DNA of 64,000 nt from Bacillaceae bacterium (GCA_017656255.1 JACDOE010000012.1:29731-93730); one strand, 5' to 3'. Numbered from the stretch's first letter, positions 44,412 to 56,052 are shown. The notes: generated by a model not told the origin, from the letters alone. Translations and numbers: made by a program.

Positions 44412-45890
44412 ATGAAAATACGTTCGGTTGTTTTCCTGGTAGCCGTATCTGTCGTACTCAGCAGTCTCATCACATTAACGTTCATGCAAACCGACGAAGT
44501 CGCCGGCGCCCTGCAGGGAAACAACGGACCGGGCCAACTGTTAACGGGTCTTGAACGTGATGATCAGGAGAGCGACGAGGTCCTGGCATCGGATCTTCAA
44601 AAAATAAGAGAAGCTTATGAGATCATCAAACAATCCTATGTTCGGGACGTCGATTCGGAAGTTCTGATCGAAGGGGCCATTGAAGGCATGTTGAATGCCC
44701 TTGAAGATCCCTATACGGTATACATGGATACGGAAATAGTTGAGCAGTTTGAGCAGAGCATGGAGTCTTCCTATGAGGGAATCGGAGCGGAAGTCAGCAT
44801 GCGAAACGGCCGAGTCACGATTGTTTCACCGTTTAAAGGTTCACCGGCTGACCGTGCCGGGTTAAGACCCAATGATCAGATCATCAGTGTCAACGGCGAC
44901 AACATTGAAGGCATGGATTTGCTGAAAGCCATCCAGAAAATCAAAGGTCCGAAGGGAACAAAGGCGACGCTTCAGGTGATCCGCCCCGGTGTTCCGGAAC
45001 CTCTGAAAATTGTCGTCGTCCGTGATGAGATCCCGATCAAAACCGTCTATGCGGATATTATAGAAAAAAACGGGTTAAAACTGGGTAAACTGGAGATCAC
45101 CAAATTTGGTGAAAAAACCTTTGAAGATTTTAAAAAAGAATTACAGAGTATGAAAGAAAATAACGTCGACGGTTTGTTGATTGATGTTCGGGGTAATCCC
45201 GGAGGTTATCTGGATGCGGTTCAATTTATTGCGGATATGCTCGTGCCCAAAAACAACACCATTCTGCAGGTCGTACACAGTGATGGGAGCAAGAAGCTGT
45301 TGAAATCGACGACAGAAGGTGTCGATCTGCCGATGGTGGTTCTAATCGATGAAGGCAGTGCAAGTGCATCTGAAATTCTGGCGGCCGCCCTGAAAGAGAA
45401 CGGACACAAGCTGGTCGGAGCCCCCAGTTTCGGAAAAGGGACCGTCCAGAGCGTGCAGGAATTGAGTGACAAGACCCAGATCAAGCTGACCATCGCCAAA
45501 TGGCTGACGCCATCGGGTGAATGGATTCATGAAAAAGGCGTCAAGCCGCATATCGAAGTACGCCAGCCTGATTATTTCTATGCCGCTCCGTTACACGGTG
45601 AACAGGAATTAAAACGAGAAATGGTCGGCAATGAAGTGAAAAATCTGCAGCTGTTCCTGAAAGGGGTCGGACTCTCACCCGGACGCACGGATGGTTATTT
45701 CAGCCGGGAAACCGAACAGGCGGTCAAGCAGTTTCAACGACAGCATGACCTGCCGGCTACCGGCATTGTCGATGAACAAACGGCGATGAAACTGCAGGAT
45801 GTCATCTATCAACAGATTCAGGATCCGCAGCATGATCTTCAACTTAAGAAGGCCATTGAGGTTCTGTCCGAATTGATCCGACAACAATAA
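44412..45890 (+). CDS. ctpB: C-terminal processing peptidase (S41), CtpB-like
   Basis: Exported serine protease with PDZ domain. 492 residues: signal anchor (VVFLVAVSVVLSSLITLTFM), PDZ (about 100-185, GIGAEVSMRNGRVTIVSPFKGSPADRAGLRPNDQIISVNG), S41 catalytic domain with Ser in DEGSASASEILAAALKENG and Lys in GAPSFGKGTVQSV, and a C-terminal peptidoglycan-binding repeat (LQLFLKGVGLSPGRTDGYFSRETEQAVKQFQ). B. subtilis CtpB acts in the SpoIVB pathway of sigma-K activation during sporulation. Same position there, between ftsX and minJ. Confidence 0.94.
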   Translation: MKIRSVVFLVAVSVVLSSLITLTFMQTDEVAGALQGNNGPGQLLTGLERDDQESDEVLASDLQKIREAYEIIKQSYVRDVDSEVLIEGAIEGMLNALEDPYTVYMDTEIVEQFEQSMESSYEGIGAEVSMRNGRVTIVSPFKGSPADRAGLRPNDQIISVNGDNIEGMDLLKAIQKIKGPKGTKATLQVIRPGVPEPLKIVVVRDEIPIKTVYADIIEKNGLKLGKLEITKFGEKTFEDFKKELQSMKENNVDGLLIDVRGNPGGYLDAVQFIADMLVPKNNTILQVVHSDGSKKLLKSTTEGVDLPMVVLIDEGSASASEILAAALKENGHKLVGAPSFGKGTVQSVQELSDKTQIKLTIAKWLTPSGEWIHEKGVKPHIEVRQPDYFYAAPLHGEQELKREMVGNEVKNLQLFLKGVGLSPGRTDGYFSRETEQAVKQFQRQHDLPATGIVDEQTAMKLQDVIYQQIQDPQHDLQLKKAIEVLSELIRQQ

Positions 45891-45932
45891 ATATCCGAAT
45901 TTAGCAGGAAGCAACGTCATATTTGTAGAAGT

Positions 45933-45976
45933 AATAAACCACGGCACAGGGATAAACCGCCGTGGTTTATTTTTTT
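45933..45976 (+). terminator. Terminator after ctpB
   Basis: AATAAACCACGG and CCGTGGTTTATT arms form a 12-bp stem followed by a T run. Confidence 0.92.
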
Positions 45977-45997
45977 AAGAAATCGGAGGATGAAGGA

Positions 45998-47302
45998 ATG
46001 GACATCAATAACATCTGGTTAAGCGAAGTGATGGCAGGTTTTTTATATTTCTTTACCAATCCGTTCCTTTATTTGTTCTTCCTGGTTCTATATACCCTGT
46101 ATCGACGTCTGGTTATAATTGAACGTACTTTATTTCATATTAAAATGGAGTCCGTCTGGAATCATATCTGGCAATCATTGCTTTACGGTTTACTGGGCGG
46201 GATCATCGCGTCTGCAGCCGTCATGGGTCTGGGAATTGTTTTGAGCGTGGAAGCGATCTGGTTGCTGCTCGCCATCGCACTGCTCCTGTCCCTGATTCAT
46301 GTCAAATACGCCTGTTTTGCCTACGCAGGCGGCTTGCTGGCCCTTCTTTCGTATATTGCCTCCTGGACTCCGCAATGGGACAATTATTTATGGCATTTAA
46401 TCGCCGATCTTCATGTCCCCTCTATTCTCGCATTCGTCGCAGTTTTGCATCTGGTGGAAGGACTGCTGGCCTGGCGACATGCCGCACATGGTGCAAGCCC
46501 TCTATTTATTCGCAATAAAAGAGGACGTATTATAGGTGGCTATCAAATGCAGAAATACTGGTTACTTCCGGTTATGACCGTGGTGGCAGTGGACAGCGGA
46601 GGGGTTGACGCGGGCGCGTTTTCCTCATGGTGGCCGCTGCTGGGGGCAGCCCCCATGATCAAATTTCTGCCGGTACCGGTGGTCATCGGCTATTCCAGTA
46701 TGGCCATATCGGAAACGCCCCGGGAAAAAGCCGGTTACTCCTTCCGTATTCTGATCCTGTACAGTCTCATACTTCTCGGACTGTCGGTGGGAGCCTTTTA
46801 TTATCAGCCTTTAATCCCGGTGGCCGCCCTGTTTTCCTTTATCGGCCATGACCTGGTGATCTGGGTGATCAACAGGCGCGACTGGGAGCGACCACCCCTT
46901 TTTGTGCAGGAAAAAGACGGCGTCCGGGTGCTGGCTGTGGTGCCCGGGTCACCGGCTGCAGAGATGGGAATTGAGCCGGGAGATGTGATTCAAAAAATCA
47001 ATGGGGTCAGAGTAAATGAAAAAGAAGATTTGTATCCGGCGATTCAGAAACACCCGGCGTTTTGTAAAATGGAAGTGATGAACGCCGAACAGAATCTCAA
47101 ATTTCTGCAACGTTCGCTTTATGAAGGAGAACATCATCAACTGGGAATCATTGTGGCCCCGGATGAAGATGCCCGCTACTATACCGAAATGAGCCGGCGT
47201 AATTTATGGGGTTGGATACGGAAACCGGTGAATCGTGCCCCGCAGGAGGAATCTCGCCGGGACAGCCGGGTCCACGAACGACTGGATAAAATCAACACGT
47301 AA
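45998..47302 (+). CDS. minJ: MinJ-like polar topology protein with PDZ domain
   Basis: Integral membrane protein of 434 residues that bridges DivIVA to MinD at poles and septum. About eight membrane segments in the first 300 residues, then a cytoplasmic PDZ domain (GVRVLAVVPGSPAAEMGIEPGDVIQKINGVRVNEKEDLY, about 310-350) and a basic tail. ATG at 45998 follows GGAGGATGAAGG; ATG at 45962 lies inside the ctpB terminator. Same neighbours as yvjB/minJ in B. subtilis. Confidence 0.9.
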   Translation: MDINNIWLSEVMAGFLYFFTNPFLYLFFLVLYTLYRRLVIIERTLFHIKMESVWNHIWQSLLYGLLGGIIASAAVMGLGIVLSVEAIWLLLAIALLLSLIHVKYACFAYAGGLLALLSYIASWTPQWDNYLWHLIADLHVPSILAFVAVLHLVEGLLAWRHAAHGASPLFIRNKRGRIIGGYQMQKYWLLPVMTVVAVDSGGVDAGAFSSWWPLLGAAPMIKFLPVPVVIGYSSMAISETPREKAGYSFRILILYSLILLGLSVGAFYYQPLIPVAALFSFIGHDLVIWVINRRDWERPPLFVQEKDGVRVLAVVPGSPAAEMGIEPGDVIQKINGVRVNEKEDLYPAIQKHPAFCKMEVMNAEQNLKFLQRSLYEGEHHQLGIIVAPDEDARYYTEMSRRNLWGWIRKPVNRAPQEESRRDSRVHERLDKINT

Positions 47303-47323
47303 TCAATCAGATGGTGAGTACAG

Positions 47324-47373
47324 GGTTTATTCACTCCCGAAAACAATCGGGTGAATAAATCCTTTTCTTTTTG
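47324..47373 (+). terminator. Terminator after minJ
   Basis: GGTTTATTCACTCCCG and CGGGTGAATAAATCC arms (two bases bulged) followed by TTTTCTTTTTG. Confidence 0.88.
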
Positions 47374-47379
47374 TCAATG

Positions 47380-47412
47380 GTTTATGATATAATAATCGGG
47401 AACCTGTGTTCG
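47380..47412 (+). promoter_or_regulatory. uvrBA promoter with LexA (SOS) box
   Basis: Extended -10 TGATATAAT (47385-47393) followed by GGAACCTGTGTTCG (47399-47412), one base from the Gram-positive LexA/DinR box CGAACNNNNGTTCG. Repressor would sit on the transcription start. The stretch GTTTATGATATAATAATC is also found at 37423-37440. Confidence 0.8.
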
Positions 47413-47513
47413 TATTATAAAATCTGGAAGCGCGCAATGATGTCGGGACAGAAAAGGGCTGTGTTATAATGAAATGATGAAGTCGAACCGCATTTTAAAA
47501 GGGTGATATTACG

Positions 47514-49493
47514 ATGGACCGTTTTATTCTCAAATCAGAATATGAACCGCGCGGCGACCAACCGAAAGCAATTGACCAGCTGGTGAAAGGGATTGAACAG
47601 AAACGGCAGCACCAGACATTGCTGGGTGTGACCGGGTCTGGAAAAACATTTACGATGGCCCAGACCATTGCCAGAGTGAATAAGCCCACCCTGGTCATCG
47701 CCCATAACAAGACGCTGGCCGCCCAGTTATGCAGTGAGTTTCGGGAATTTTTCCCGGAAAACGCCGTGGAGTATTTTGTCAGCTATTATGATTATTATCA
47801 ACCGGAAGCCTATATTCCCCAGACGGATACGTATATTGAAAAAGACGCCAGTATCAACGATGAAATAGATAAACTGCGACATTCCGCCACCAGTGCTCTG
47901 TTTGAACGGCGAGACGTGATCATTGTGGCCAGTGTCTCCTGTATTTATGGCCTGGGTTCGCCGATGGAGTATCGGGATCTGGTTCTGTCACTCCGGGTCG
48001 GTATGGAGCGGAACCGCGATGAAATCCTGCGCAAACTGGTGGATATCCAGTATGATCGCAATGACATCAATTTTACACGGGGGACATTCCGTGTTCGCGG
48101 CGATGTGCTGGAAATTTTCCCGGCTTCACGCAGTGAACAGGCTGTGCGTGTCGAGTTTTTCGGTGATGAAATCGACCGCATTACGGAGATCGATGTGTTG
48201 ACCGGAGAGATTCTGGGAGAGCGGGAACACATCGCTATCTTTCCGGCCTCTCACTTTGTTACCCGCGAAGAAACAATGAGGCGGGCAATTAAATCAATCG
48301 AACAGGAACTGGAGGAGCGGCTTCAGGAATTACGAGCGGAAAACAAGCTGCTGGAAGCCCAGCGCCTGGAGCAACGTACCCGTTATGATCTGGAAATGAT
48401 GCAGGAAATGGGATATTGTTCGGGGATCGAGAACTATTCCCGGCATTTGACGGGACGCCCGCCGGGATCAACGCCATACACCCTGCTCGATTATTTTCCG
48501 GATGATTACTTGATGATCATTGACGAATCCCATATGACCCTGCCGCAGATACGGGGGATGTACAACGGTGACCGGGCACGCAAATTGACGCTGATTGATC
48601 ACGGATTCCGCCTGCCGTCAGCAGCGGACAACCGACCGCTCAAGTTTGACGAGTTTGAAAAACATATCAATCAGGTGATCTATGTGTCCGCAACGCCCGG
48701 CCCCTATGAACTGAAACACAGTCCGGAAGTGGTGGAACAGGTGATCCGTCCCACCGGCCTGGTCGATCCGAAGATTCATGTCCGTCCGATTAAAGGCCAG
48801 ATTGATGATCTGATCGGCGAGGTGCATAAACGGATTGAGAACGATGAACGGGTGCTGGTCACCACGCTGACCAAGAAAATGGCGGAAGATTTGACCGACT
48901 ATCTTAAAGATGTCGGGATTCGGGTCCGCTATCTGCACTCTGACATTAAAACCATCGAACGAATGCAGATCCTCCGGGATCTCCGGCTCGGTGAATTTGA
49001 CGTACTGGTCGGGATTAACCTTCTGCGGGAAGGGCTTGACCTGCCGGAGGTATCCCTGGTCGCCATTCTGGATGCCGACAAGGAAGGATTCCTGCGTGAC
49101 GGTAGATCCCTGATTCAGACCATCGGACGTGCCGCCCGTAATGCCGGTGGGGAAGTGATTATGTATGCCGATAAGGTGACTGAATCAATGCGGTATGCCA
49201 TCGATGAAACGGAGCGGCGCCGCCAGATCCAGATGGAATTTAACCGGAAGCACAACATCGTGCCACAGACCATCCGCAAGGGTGTGCGGGATGTGATCGA
49301 AGCGGTGAAAGCGGCGGAAGATACCGAAGAGTACCTGCCGAAAAAATCGTATGAAAAACTGTCCAGAAAAGAACGTCAGGCTCTGATTGAACAGCTGGAG
49401 AAAGATATGAAAGATGCGGCTCGTTCCCTGGAGTTTGAACGGGCGGCAGAACTCAGAGACATGTTGATCGAGTTGAAAGCAGACATTTCGTAA
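47514..49493 (+). CDS. uvrB: Excinuclease ABC subunit B
   Basis: Central helicase-like protein of nucleotide excision repair. 659 residues. Walker [13 protein letters not shown], beta-hairpin region [24 protein letters not shown]-type [48 protein letters not shown], and a C-terminal UVR domain for UvrC contact ([27 protein letters not shown]). Weak ribosome site AAAAGGGTG. SOS box upstream; uvrA follows after 17 bp. Confidence 0.97.
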   Translation: MDRFILKSEYEPRGDQPKAIDQLVKGIEQKRQHQTLLGVTGSGKTFTMAQTIARVNKPTLVIAHNKTLAAQLCSEFREFFPENAVEYFVSYYDYYQPEAYIPQTDTYIEKDASINDEIDKLRHSATSALFERRDVIIVASVSCIYGLGSPMEYRDLVLSLRVGMERNRDEILRKLVDIQYDRNDINFTRGTFRVRGDVLEIFPASRSEQAVRVEFFGDEIDRITEIDVLTGEILGEREHIAIFPASHFVTREETMRRAIKSIEQELEERLQELRAENKLLEAQRLEQRTRYDLEMMQEMGYCSGIENYSRHLTGRPPGSTPYTLLDYFPDDYLMIIDESHMTLPQIRGMYNGDRARKLTLIDHGFRLPSAADNRPLKFDEFEKHINQVIYVSATPGPYELKHSPEVVEQVIRPTGLVDPKIHVRPIKGQIDDLIGEVHKRIENDERVLVTTLTKKMAEDLTDYLKDVGIRVRYLHSDIKTIERMQILRDLRLGEFDVLVGINLLREGLDLPEVSLVAILDADKEGFLRDGRSLIQTIGRAARNAGGEVIMYADKVTESMRYAIDETERRRQIQMEFNRKHNIVPQTIRKGVRDVIEAVKAAEDTEEYLPKKSYEKLSRKERQALIEQLEKDMKDAARSLEFERAAELRDMLIELKADIS

Positions 49494-49510
49494 CGAGAGG
49501 ATGACGGAAA

Positions 49511-52390
49511 GTGCCTCAGGAAAATATCGTGGTTAAGGGGGCTCGCGCCCATAATTTAAAAAATATTGATATCACCATTCCCCGCGATAAATTTGTCGTC
49601 ATGACAGGGTTGTCCGGTTCGGGAAAATCCTCACTGGCTTTTGACACCATTTATGCGGAGGGACAGCGGCGATATGTGGAATCGTTGTCCGCTTACGCAC
49701 GCCAATTCCTCGGCCAGATGGAGAAACCGGATGTGGACGCCATCGAAGGATTATCACCGGCTATCTCCATTGACCAGAAAACCACCAGCCGTAACCCCCG
49801 TTCAACAGTGGGAACGGTGACGGAGATTTATGATTATCTGCGTTTGCTCTATGCCCGGGTGGGACATCCTCACTGCCCGGAACACGGCATTGAAATTACC
49901 TCCCAGACGGTGGAACAGATGGTGGATCGGATTTTGGAATATCCGGAACGGACCCGTTTGCAAATTCTGGCACCTGTGATCCAGGGGCGCAAAGGGGAAC
50001 ACGCCAAATTACTGGAAGACATTCGAAAACAGGGATTCGTCCGGGTCCGGGTGGACGGCGAAGTGCGCGACCTCTCTGAATCTATCGAACTGGAGAAAAA
50101 CAAGAAACATGACATTGAAGTAATTGTAGACCGCATCATCGTCAAAGAGGGGGTGGCCTCCCGGCTTGCCGATTCCATCGAGACAGCGCTGAAACTGACG
50201 GACGGGAAAGTGATTATCGACCTGGTCGGACAGGATGAAGAATTGCTATTCAGTGAAAAACTGGCCTGTCCCATCTGTGGATTCAGTATGGACGAACTGT
50301 CTCCGCGCATGTTTTCCTTCAACAGCCCTTATGGTGCCTGCACTCGCTGTGATGGTCTGGGGCATAAACTGGAGGTGGATCCGGAACTGGTCATTCCCGA
50401 TACCAGCAAGACGCTGGCAGAAGGAGCCATTGATCCCTGGGTCGGTATCTCATCCACCTATTACCCGCAATTGCTGGCGTCTGCCTGTCGTCATTTCGGC
50501 ATTGACATGAATACGCCGGTGAAAGATTTGCCGAAGGAACAGTTGGACCTGATCCTGAACGGCAGTAACGGTGAAAAAATCACGTTCCGCTATGAAAATG
50601 ACATGGGTCAGGTTCGGGAGACGCAGGTGGTTTTTGAAGGGGTTATCCATAATATCCAGCGCCGTTACATGGAAACCGGTTCCGAATATATCCGGGAGCA
50701 AATGATCGGTTACATGAGTGAAAAACCCTGTCCAGCCTGTAAAGGGCACCGGTTGAGTCCCCAGGCCCTTGCCGTGACAGTGGGAGGCAAAAATATCGCC
50801 TATGTGACCGACCTGTCCATCGGCGAAGCACTCAATTTTTTTCAGGAACTGAAGCTGTCTGATAAAGAAATGAAGATCGCCCATCTCATTTTAAAAGAAA
50901 TTCAGGCTCGGCTCGGTTTTCTGTACAATGTGGGACTGGACTATCTGACACTCAGCCGTTCAGCGGGAACCCTGTCCGGGGGGGAAGCCCAGCGCATCCG
51001 GCTGGCAACCCAGATCGGGTCACGATTGATGGGGGTCCTCTATATTCTGGATGAGCCCAGTATCGGGTTGCATCAGCGGGACAACGAACGCCTGATCCGT
51101 ACGCTGGAAGAGATGAGAGACCTCGGCAACACCCTGATTGTGGTAGAGCACGATGAGGATACGATGCTGGCAGCTGATTATATCATTGATATCGGTCCCG
51201 GTGCCGGTGTTCACGGTGGTGAAGTGGTGGCGGCCGGAACCCCGCAGGAAGTGATGGAAAATGAGAAATCTCTCACCGGCCAGTATCTGAAAGGGGTAAA
51301 ATTCATCCCCGTTCCCCGGGAGCGCCGGCAAGGAAACGGAAAGTCGCTTGAAATCAAGGGAGCCCGGGAAAACAATCTGAAGAACGTTAATGTGAAAATC
51401 CCGCTCGGGGTCTTCACCTGTGTCACCGGCGTATCCGGTTCCGGTAAAAGTACCCTGATTAACGAAATTCTCTATAAAGCCCTGAGACGGGAATTGAACA
51501 AAGCGAAAGTTAAACCGGGAACCTTTAAGGAACTGAAAGGGATTGAACATCTCGACAAAGTGATTGATATTGACCAGTCTCCCATCGGCCGGACACCGAG
51601 ATCCAATCCGGCCACTTACACCGGCGTGTTTGATGATATTCGGGATGTATTTGCCCAGACCAGCGAAGCCCGGATGCGCGGATACAAAAAAGGCCGGTTC
51701 AGTTTCAATGTTAAAGGGGGACGCTGTGAAGCCTGCCGGGGGGACGGGATTATTAAAATCGAAATGCACTTCCTGCCGGATGTGTATGTTCCCTGTGAAG
51801 TCTGCAAAGGTAAACGGTACAACCGGGAAACACTGGAGGTCAAATATAAAGGTAAAACCATCGCCGATGTCCTGGATATGACCGTCGAGGATGCCCTGCA
51901 GTTTTTTAAAAACATTCCGCGCATCAAGCGCAAAATGCAGACACTCTATGATGTGGGGCTGGGGTACATTAAACTGGGACAGCCGGCGACAACGCTGTCC
52001 GGCGGGGAAGCCCAGCGGGTCAAACTGGCTTCGGAGCTTTACCGCAGAAGTAACGGCCGCTCGCTTTATATCCTGGATGAACCGACGACCGGCCTGCATG
52101 TGGACGATATCGACCGTCTGCTGAAAGTCCTGCATCGTCTGGTTGAACAGGGAGATACGGTGATAGTCATCGAACATAACCTGGATGTGATCAAGACGGC
52201 GGATCATATTATCGATCTGGGGCCGGAAGGCGGAGACCGCGGAGGCGAAATTGTGGCACAGGGAGCTCCAGAAAAAGTTATCAAGGTGAAAAAATCCTAT
52301 ACGGGCCAGTTTTTGAAAAAAATACTGGAACGGGACCGGAAACGTACCGAGAAAAAACTGGCGGACATGTCGGAAGCTGTTTCACAGTAA
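49511..52390 (+). CDS. uvrA: Excinuclease ABC subunit A
   Basis: Damage-recognition ATPase of excision repair, 959 residues. Two ABC cassettes: Walker [10 protein letters not shown] (about residue 31) and GVSGSGKST (about 640), with [16 protein letters not shown] and [16 protein letters not shown] signatures. Zinc fingers [10 protein letters not shown]...CTRCDGLG and CEACRGDGI...[13 protein letters not shown] start follows GAGAGGATGACGGAAA. Operon with uvrB. Confidence 0.97.
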   Translation: MPQENIVVKGARAHNLKNIDITIPRDKFVVMTGLSGSGKSSLAFDTIYAEGQRRYVESLSAYARQFLGQMEKPDVDAIEGLSPAISIDQKTTSRNPRSTVGTVTEIYDYLRLLYARVGHPHCPEHGIEITSQTVEQMVDRILEYPERTRLQILAPVIQGRKGEHAKLLEDIRKQGFVRVRVDGEVRDLSESIELEKNKKHDIEVIVDRIIVKEGVASRLADSIETALKLTDGKVIIDLVGQDEELLFSEKLACPICGFSMDELSPRMFSFNSPYGACTRCDGLGHKLEVDPELVIPDTSKTLAEGAIDPWVGISSTYYPQLLASACRHFGIDMNTPVKDLPKEQLDLILNGSNGEKITFRYENDMGQVRETQVVFEGVIHNIQRRYMETGSEYIREQMIGYMSEKPCPACKGHRLSPQALAVTVGGKNIAYVTDLSIGEALNFFQELKLSDKEMKIAHLILKEIQARLGFLYNVGLDYLTLSRSAGTLSGGEAQRIRLATQIGSRLMGVLYILDEPSIGLHQRDNERLIRTLEEMRDLGNTLIVVEHDEDTMLAADYIIDIGPGAGVHGGEVVAAGTPQEVMENEKSLTGQYLKGVKFIPVPRERRQGNGKSLEIKGARENNLKNVNVKIPLGVFTCVTGVSGSGKSTLINEILYKALRRELNKAKVKPGTFKELKGIEHLDKVIDIDQSPIGRTPRSNPATYTGVFDDIRDVFAQTSEARMRGYKKGRFSFNVKGGRCEACRGDGIIKIEMHFLPDVYVPCEVCKGKRYNRETLEVKYKGKTIADVLDMTVEDALQFFKNIPRIKRKMQTLYDVGLGYIKLGQPATTLSGGEAQRVKLASELYRRSNGRSLYILDEPTTGLHVDDIDRLLKVLHRLVEQGDTVIVIEHNLDVIKTADHIIDLGPEGGDRGGEIVAQGAPEKVIKVKKSYTGQFLKKILERDRKRTEKKLADMSEAVSQ

Positions 52391-52411
52391 AGGGTGCAAG
52401 ACATGAAAATC

Positions 52412-52458
52412 CGGCCCGGACTTCCACACTTGACAGAGATAGCAGGGAGTCCGGGCCG
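52412..52458 (+). terminator. GC-rich hairpin after uvrA
   Basis: CGGCCCGGACT and AGTCCGGGCCG arms form an 11-bp stem. No T run follows, so termination strength is uncertain. Confidence 0.55.
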
Positions 52459-52563
52459 TCAGTCTATTGAACGGTGTCCGGTTCTGGTACCTGTTTTATT
52501 TTTTCCCCGTTCAAAACATGCTACAATAAACAAAGTAGAATGAGAGTTAAAGGAGAGAGAAGG

Positions 52564-53493
52564 GTGAAAAAAATACGGGTCAAAGATGTGGTTGACCATT
52601 TTAAGCTGGAAGTGGTCAGCGGATCAGAAGGTCTGATGAGGGAAATCAAAGTGAGTGATATCAACCGACCCGGGCTGGAAATGGCCGGGTATTTTACGTA
52701 TTATCCGGCTGATCGCGTTCAATTGATGGGGCGAAGTGAAATAGGCTTTTTTGAAACATTGCCCGAAGAACGGCGCAAGCAACGTATTCTGGAGTTGTGC
52801 CATGAAAGTACACCCTGTATTATTGTGGCCAGAGATCATCCCATTCCGCAGGAATTCATCGACGCCTCCAATCAGACCGGCGTCCCGGTGATCCGATCTT
52901 CTCTCTCTACAACCAAACTGTTAAGTTTGCTGATTAATTATCTGGAAGAGCGTCTGGCTCCTGCGACCACCATGCATGGTGTTCTGGTGGATATCTATGG
53001 CGTTGGCGTGCTGATCATAGGAAACAGCGGGATCGGGAAAAGTGAAACAGCGCTGGAACTGCTTAAGCGCGGACACCGGCTGGTGGCCGATGACGCGGTG
53101 GAGATCCGGCAGGTTCATGAAAACCAGCTGATCGGGAGTGCACCGGAATTGATTCAGCACCTTCTGGAGATCAGGGGACTGGGGATCATTAATGTAATGA
53201 CCCTTTTTGGAGCCGGTGCCGTTCGTGACTTTAAAAAGATTACGCTGGTCATTCAACTGGAACTGTGGGATCCCAATAAACAGTACGACCGCCTGGGACT
53301 GGACGAAGACAAGTTTAAAATCATGGATACGGAACTGACCAAGATCACCATCCCGGTCCGTCCGGGACGCAACCTGGCCGTCATTATTGAAGTCGCGGCG
53401 ATGAACTATAGATTGAAGCGTCTGGGACATAATGCCGCGGTCCACTTCAGTAAAAAATTGACCGATTCGATCGAGGAAGCGGATGATATTTAA
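52564..53493 (+). CDS. hprK: HPr kinase/phosphorylase
   Basis: Phosphorylates HPr on Ser-46 and so controls carbon catabolite repression via CcpA. 309 residues: N-terminal domain ([19 protein letters not shown]), P-loop GNSGIGKSE with the following Ser/Glu, and the family signature [24 protein letters not shown] at 52564 follows AAAGGAGAG; longer frames upstream have no site. First gene of the hprK-lgt-yvoD-ppaX-yvoF group, as in B. subtilis. Confidence 0.96.
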   Translation: MKKIRVKDVVDHFKLEVVSGSEGLMREIKVSDINRPGLEMAGYFTYYPADRVQLMGRSEIGFFETLPEERRKQRILELCHESTPCIIVARDHPIPQEFIDASNQTGVPVIRSSLSTTKLLSLLINYLEERLAPATTMHGVLVDIYGVGVLIIGNSGIGKSETALELLKRGHRLVADDAVEIRQVHENQLIGSAPELIQHLLEIRGLGIINVMTLFGAGAVRDFKKITLVIQLELWDPNKQYDRLGLDEDKFKIMDTELTKITIPVRPGRNLAVIIEVAAMNYRLKRLGHNAAVHFSKKLTDSIEEADDI

Positions 53494-53554
53494 TAGAAAT
53501 TCAAGAACAGGGTAGTTGTAACATAATGAACCGAGACAGGGAAGGAGATGGGCC

Positions 53555-54376
53555 ATGTTTTTAGAAGTGATAGATCCGATCGCGTTCCAATTGGGACCTT
53601 TGAAAGTTCACTGGTATGGGATCATTCTGGGAACCGCAGCACTGGTAGGGCTCTGGCTGGCTATCCGTGAAGGCAAACGGGTGGGCATCGATCCGGAAAT
53701 CTGGATGGATTTACTGCTTTATGCCGTACCTGTTGCGATCATCGGAGCACGAACATATTATGTGATATTCCAGTGGGATTACTATGCTGCCAATCCCGGG
53801 GACATCATCGCCATCTGGAAAGGTGGCCTGGCGATCCACGGGGCATTGATCGGCGCAATTTTAACAACGATCATATTTGCAAGAGTCAAAAAGATATCTT
53901 TCTGGAGGCTGACTGATGTGGCGGCACCCAGTATTATTCTGGGGCAGGCCATCGGACGCTGGGGCAATTTCGTCAACCAGGAGGCGCACGGCGGCCCGGT
54001 CACCCTTGACTATCTGGAAAGCCTGAATCTGCCGCAATTTATCATTGATCAGATGTACATAAATGGCGTCTATTATCATCCGACTTTTTTATATGAATCC
54101 ATCTGGAATCTGATGGGATTCCTTGTTTTAATCGGATTGAGACGCCTTCCCTGGTTACGCCGGGGAGAATTGTTCCTCAGTTATTTTATCTGGTACTCAA
54201 TGGGACGTTTCGTCATCGAAGGCATGCGTACAGACAGCCTGATGTTTGGTGATATCCGGGTGGCGCAGGCCATCAGTATTCTGCTGATTGTTCTGTCCCT
54301 GATCCTGATCATCGTCAGGCGCTGGCGAGGATGGGCCAGAGCCCGTTATGGTGAAGGCGATCAGGTTCAGCCCTGA
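53555..54376 (+). CDS. lgt: Prolipoprotein diacylglyceryl transferase
   Basis: Membrane enzyme that adds diacylglycerol to the lipobox Cys of prolipoproteins. 273 residues, about seven membrane segments. Conserved [12 protein letters not shown] start, [14 protein letters not shown], and the signature [15 protein letters not shown], plus [12 protein letters not shown]. Ribosome site GGAAGGAGATGG. It would modify the lipoproteins encoded here (binding protein, cytochrome c). Confidence 0.96.
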   Translation: MFLEVIDPIAFQLGPLKVHWYGIILGTAALVGLWLAIREGKRVGIDPEIWMDLLLYAVPVAIIGARTYYVIFQWDYYAANPGDIIAIWKGGLAIHGALIGAILTTIIFARVKKISFWRLTDVAAPSIILGQAIGRWGNFVNQEAHGGPVTLDYLESLNLPQFIIDQMYINGVYYHPTFLYESIWNLMGFLVLIGLRRLPWLRRGELFLSYFIWYSMGRFVIEGMRTDSLMFGDIRVAQAISILLIVLSLILIIVRRWRGWARARYGEGDQVQP

Positions 54377-54418
54377 CGGACAACCGGAGAGCACTGCAAG
54401 AAAGGGTGGGGAGAAACA

Positions 54419-55381
54419 TTGATTACCCGCGAAACATGGATAGAAGGATTTCGCAACGGCATCCAGACCAGCTGGATGCTGGGGAAAATAATTTTTCCTG
54501 TTACCGTTCTGGTATCCATTTTAAAATTCACCCCGGTCATCGACTGGGTGATTCTTTTATTTAAACCGTTGATGGTTTTGTTCGGATTACCCGGAGAAGC
54601 TGCCATACCACTGGCTCTGGGAAACCTGCTGAATCTCTATGCCGCAATCGGCGGTATTCTGTCGCTGGATCTAACGGTCAAAGAGGTTTTTATTCTGGCG
54701 GTTATGTTGAGCTTTTCACATAATCTGCTCATTGAAACCGTAGTCGCCCGTAAAATCGGGATCAAGGCATGGGTTGTCGTCCTGGTCCGGTTGGGACTGG
54801 CTGCCGTTTCGGCAATTGTCATCAATCTTCTCTGGCGGGGCGGCGCGGAAAAAGCGGTTTACGGGATGATCCCGGAGGCAACGGAGGCGCCGGAGACCTG
54901 GATCGGCATCTTCCTGCAGGCAATTGAGACAGCATTGATGGGTATTGTGCAACTGTCCGTCATCGTGATTCCCCTGATGATCGGAATTCAAATTTTAAAA
55001 GATATCAATGCAATTCGATATCTGGCCAGAGGGATGTCCCCGTTTACCCGCATGCTCGGTGTTTCTTCCAACACCGCGGTCACATTGATGGCGGGCCTGA
55101 TGTTCGGGCTGGCCTTCGGGGCCGGAGTCATCATCCAGACGGCACGGGAAGAAAATTTGTCGAAAAAAGACCTCTATCTGCTGACCATTTTCCTGGTCGC
55201 CTGCCATGCCGTCGTAGAAGATACGCTATTATTTGTCCCGCTGGGCATCAATGTGCTGCCGCTCTTGTTGATTCGTCTGGTCGTTGCCTTTGTCATCACC
55301 ATGATCACGGCCCGCATCTGGGAAAGATATGAGATTCATACCGGTTTGAAATCCAATCAGAAAGGACATACCGTATCATGA
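54419..55381 (+). CDS. yvoD: Nucleoside-recognition (Gate) domain membrane protein, YvoD-like
   Basis: Integral membrane protein of 320 residues with about eight hydrophobic segments, related to spore maturation proteins SpmA/SpmB (Gate/nucleoside recognition domain): GLPGEAAIPLALGNLLNLYAAIGGI and LMFGLAFGAGVIIQTAREE. TTG start follows GGTGGGGAGA. Transport substrate unknown. Ends in a 4-bp overlap with ppaX, as in the B. subtilis order. Confidence 0.88.
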   Translation: MITRETWIEGFRNGIQTSWMLGKIIFPVTVLVSILKFTPVIDWVILLFKPLMVLFGLPGEAAIPLALGNLLNLYAAIGGILSLDLTVKEVFILAVMLSFSHNLLIETVVARKIGIKAWVVVLVRLGLAAVSAIVINLLWRGGAEKAVYGMIPEATEAPETWIGIFLQAIETALMGIVQLSVIVIPLMIGIQILKDINAIRYLARGMSPFTRMLGVSSNTAVTLMAGLMFGLAFGAGVIIQTAREENLSKKDLYLLTIFLVACHAVVEDTLLFVPLGINVLPLLLIRLVVAFVITMITARIWERYEIHTGLKSNQKGHTVS

Positions 55382-56031
55382 AGTATCAGACAGTACTTTT
55401 TGATCTGGACGGCACATTGATCGATACCAATGAACTGATCTTGCACACCTTTGAATATACCCTGGAAAAATATTTCCCCGGAAAGTATTCGCGGGAGGAT
55501 ATCATCGCTCATCTGGGTGATACGCTGATCAAACAGATGGAACGTTTTGGTCCGGAGATCGCCGATGAACTGGTGGAGACCTACCGTGAATACAACGAAC
55601 AGATTCATGACGACTATGTCAGGGAATTTCCCGGTGTCAGGGTGACGGTTGAACAGCTGCACCGGATGGGGATCAGGATGGGGATCGTCACCACCAAACA
55701 GAGAAGAACGGCGGAAATGGGAGTCCATTTTATCGGGCTACGCTCTTACATGGGAGCGTTTATCACATACCAGGACACCCGGAAACACAAGCCCCATCCA
55801 GAACCGATACTGATGGCGATGGAACAGCTGAGGGCAGAACCGGAGAGCACCCTGATGGTGGGTGACAGCCGTTTTGATCTCGAGGCCGCACATAACGCCG
55901 GAATCGATTCGGTGGCGGTGTCCTGGAGCCTGAAAGGGATTGATCATCTGAAACAATATCATCCGACTTACATCATCGATGATATGAGCCAGCTCATAGA
56001 GATTGTCGAAAGTGGTAAAATAGGAAAATAA
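55378..56031 (+). CDS. ppaX: Pyrophosphatase PpaX (HAD family)
   Basis: Hydrolyses the pyrophosphate released when HPr(Ser-P) is dephosphorylated by HPrK. 217 residues with HAD motifs I (LFDLDGTLIDTNELI), II (GIVTTKQR), III (KHKPHPEPI) and IV (LMVGDSRFDLEAAHNAG). ATGA overlap with yvoD. Presence with hprK matches the catabolite-repression cluster of B. subtilis. Confidence 0.95.
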   Translation: MKYQTVLFDLDGTLIDTNELILHTFEYTLEKYFPGKYSREDIIAHLGDTLIKQMERFGPEIADELVETYREYNEQIHDDYVREFPGVRVTVEQLHRMGIRMGIVTTKQRRTAEMGVHFIGLRSYMGAFITYQDTRKHKPHPEPILMAMEQLRAEPESTLMVGDSRFDLEAAHNAGIDSVAVSWSLKGIDHLKQYHPTYIIDDMSQLIEIVESGKIGK

Positions 56032-56052
56032 AAAACGACCGGGTGAAAAACA

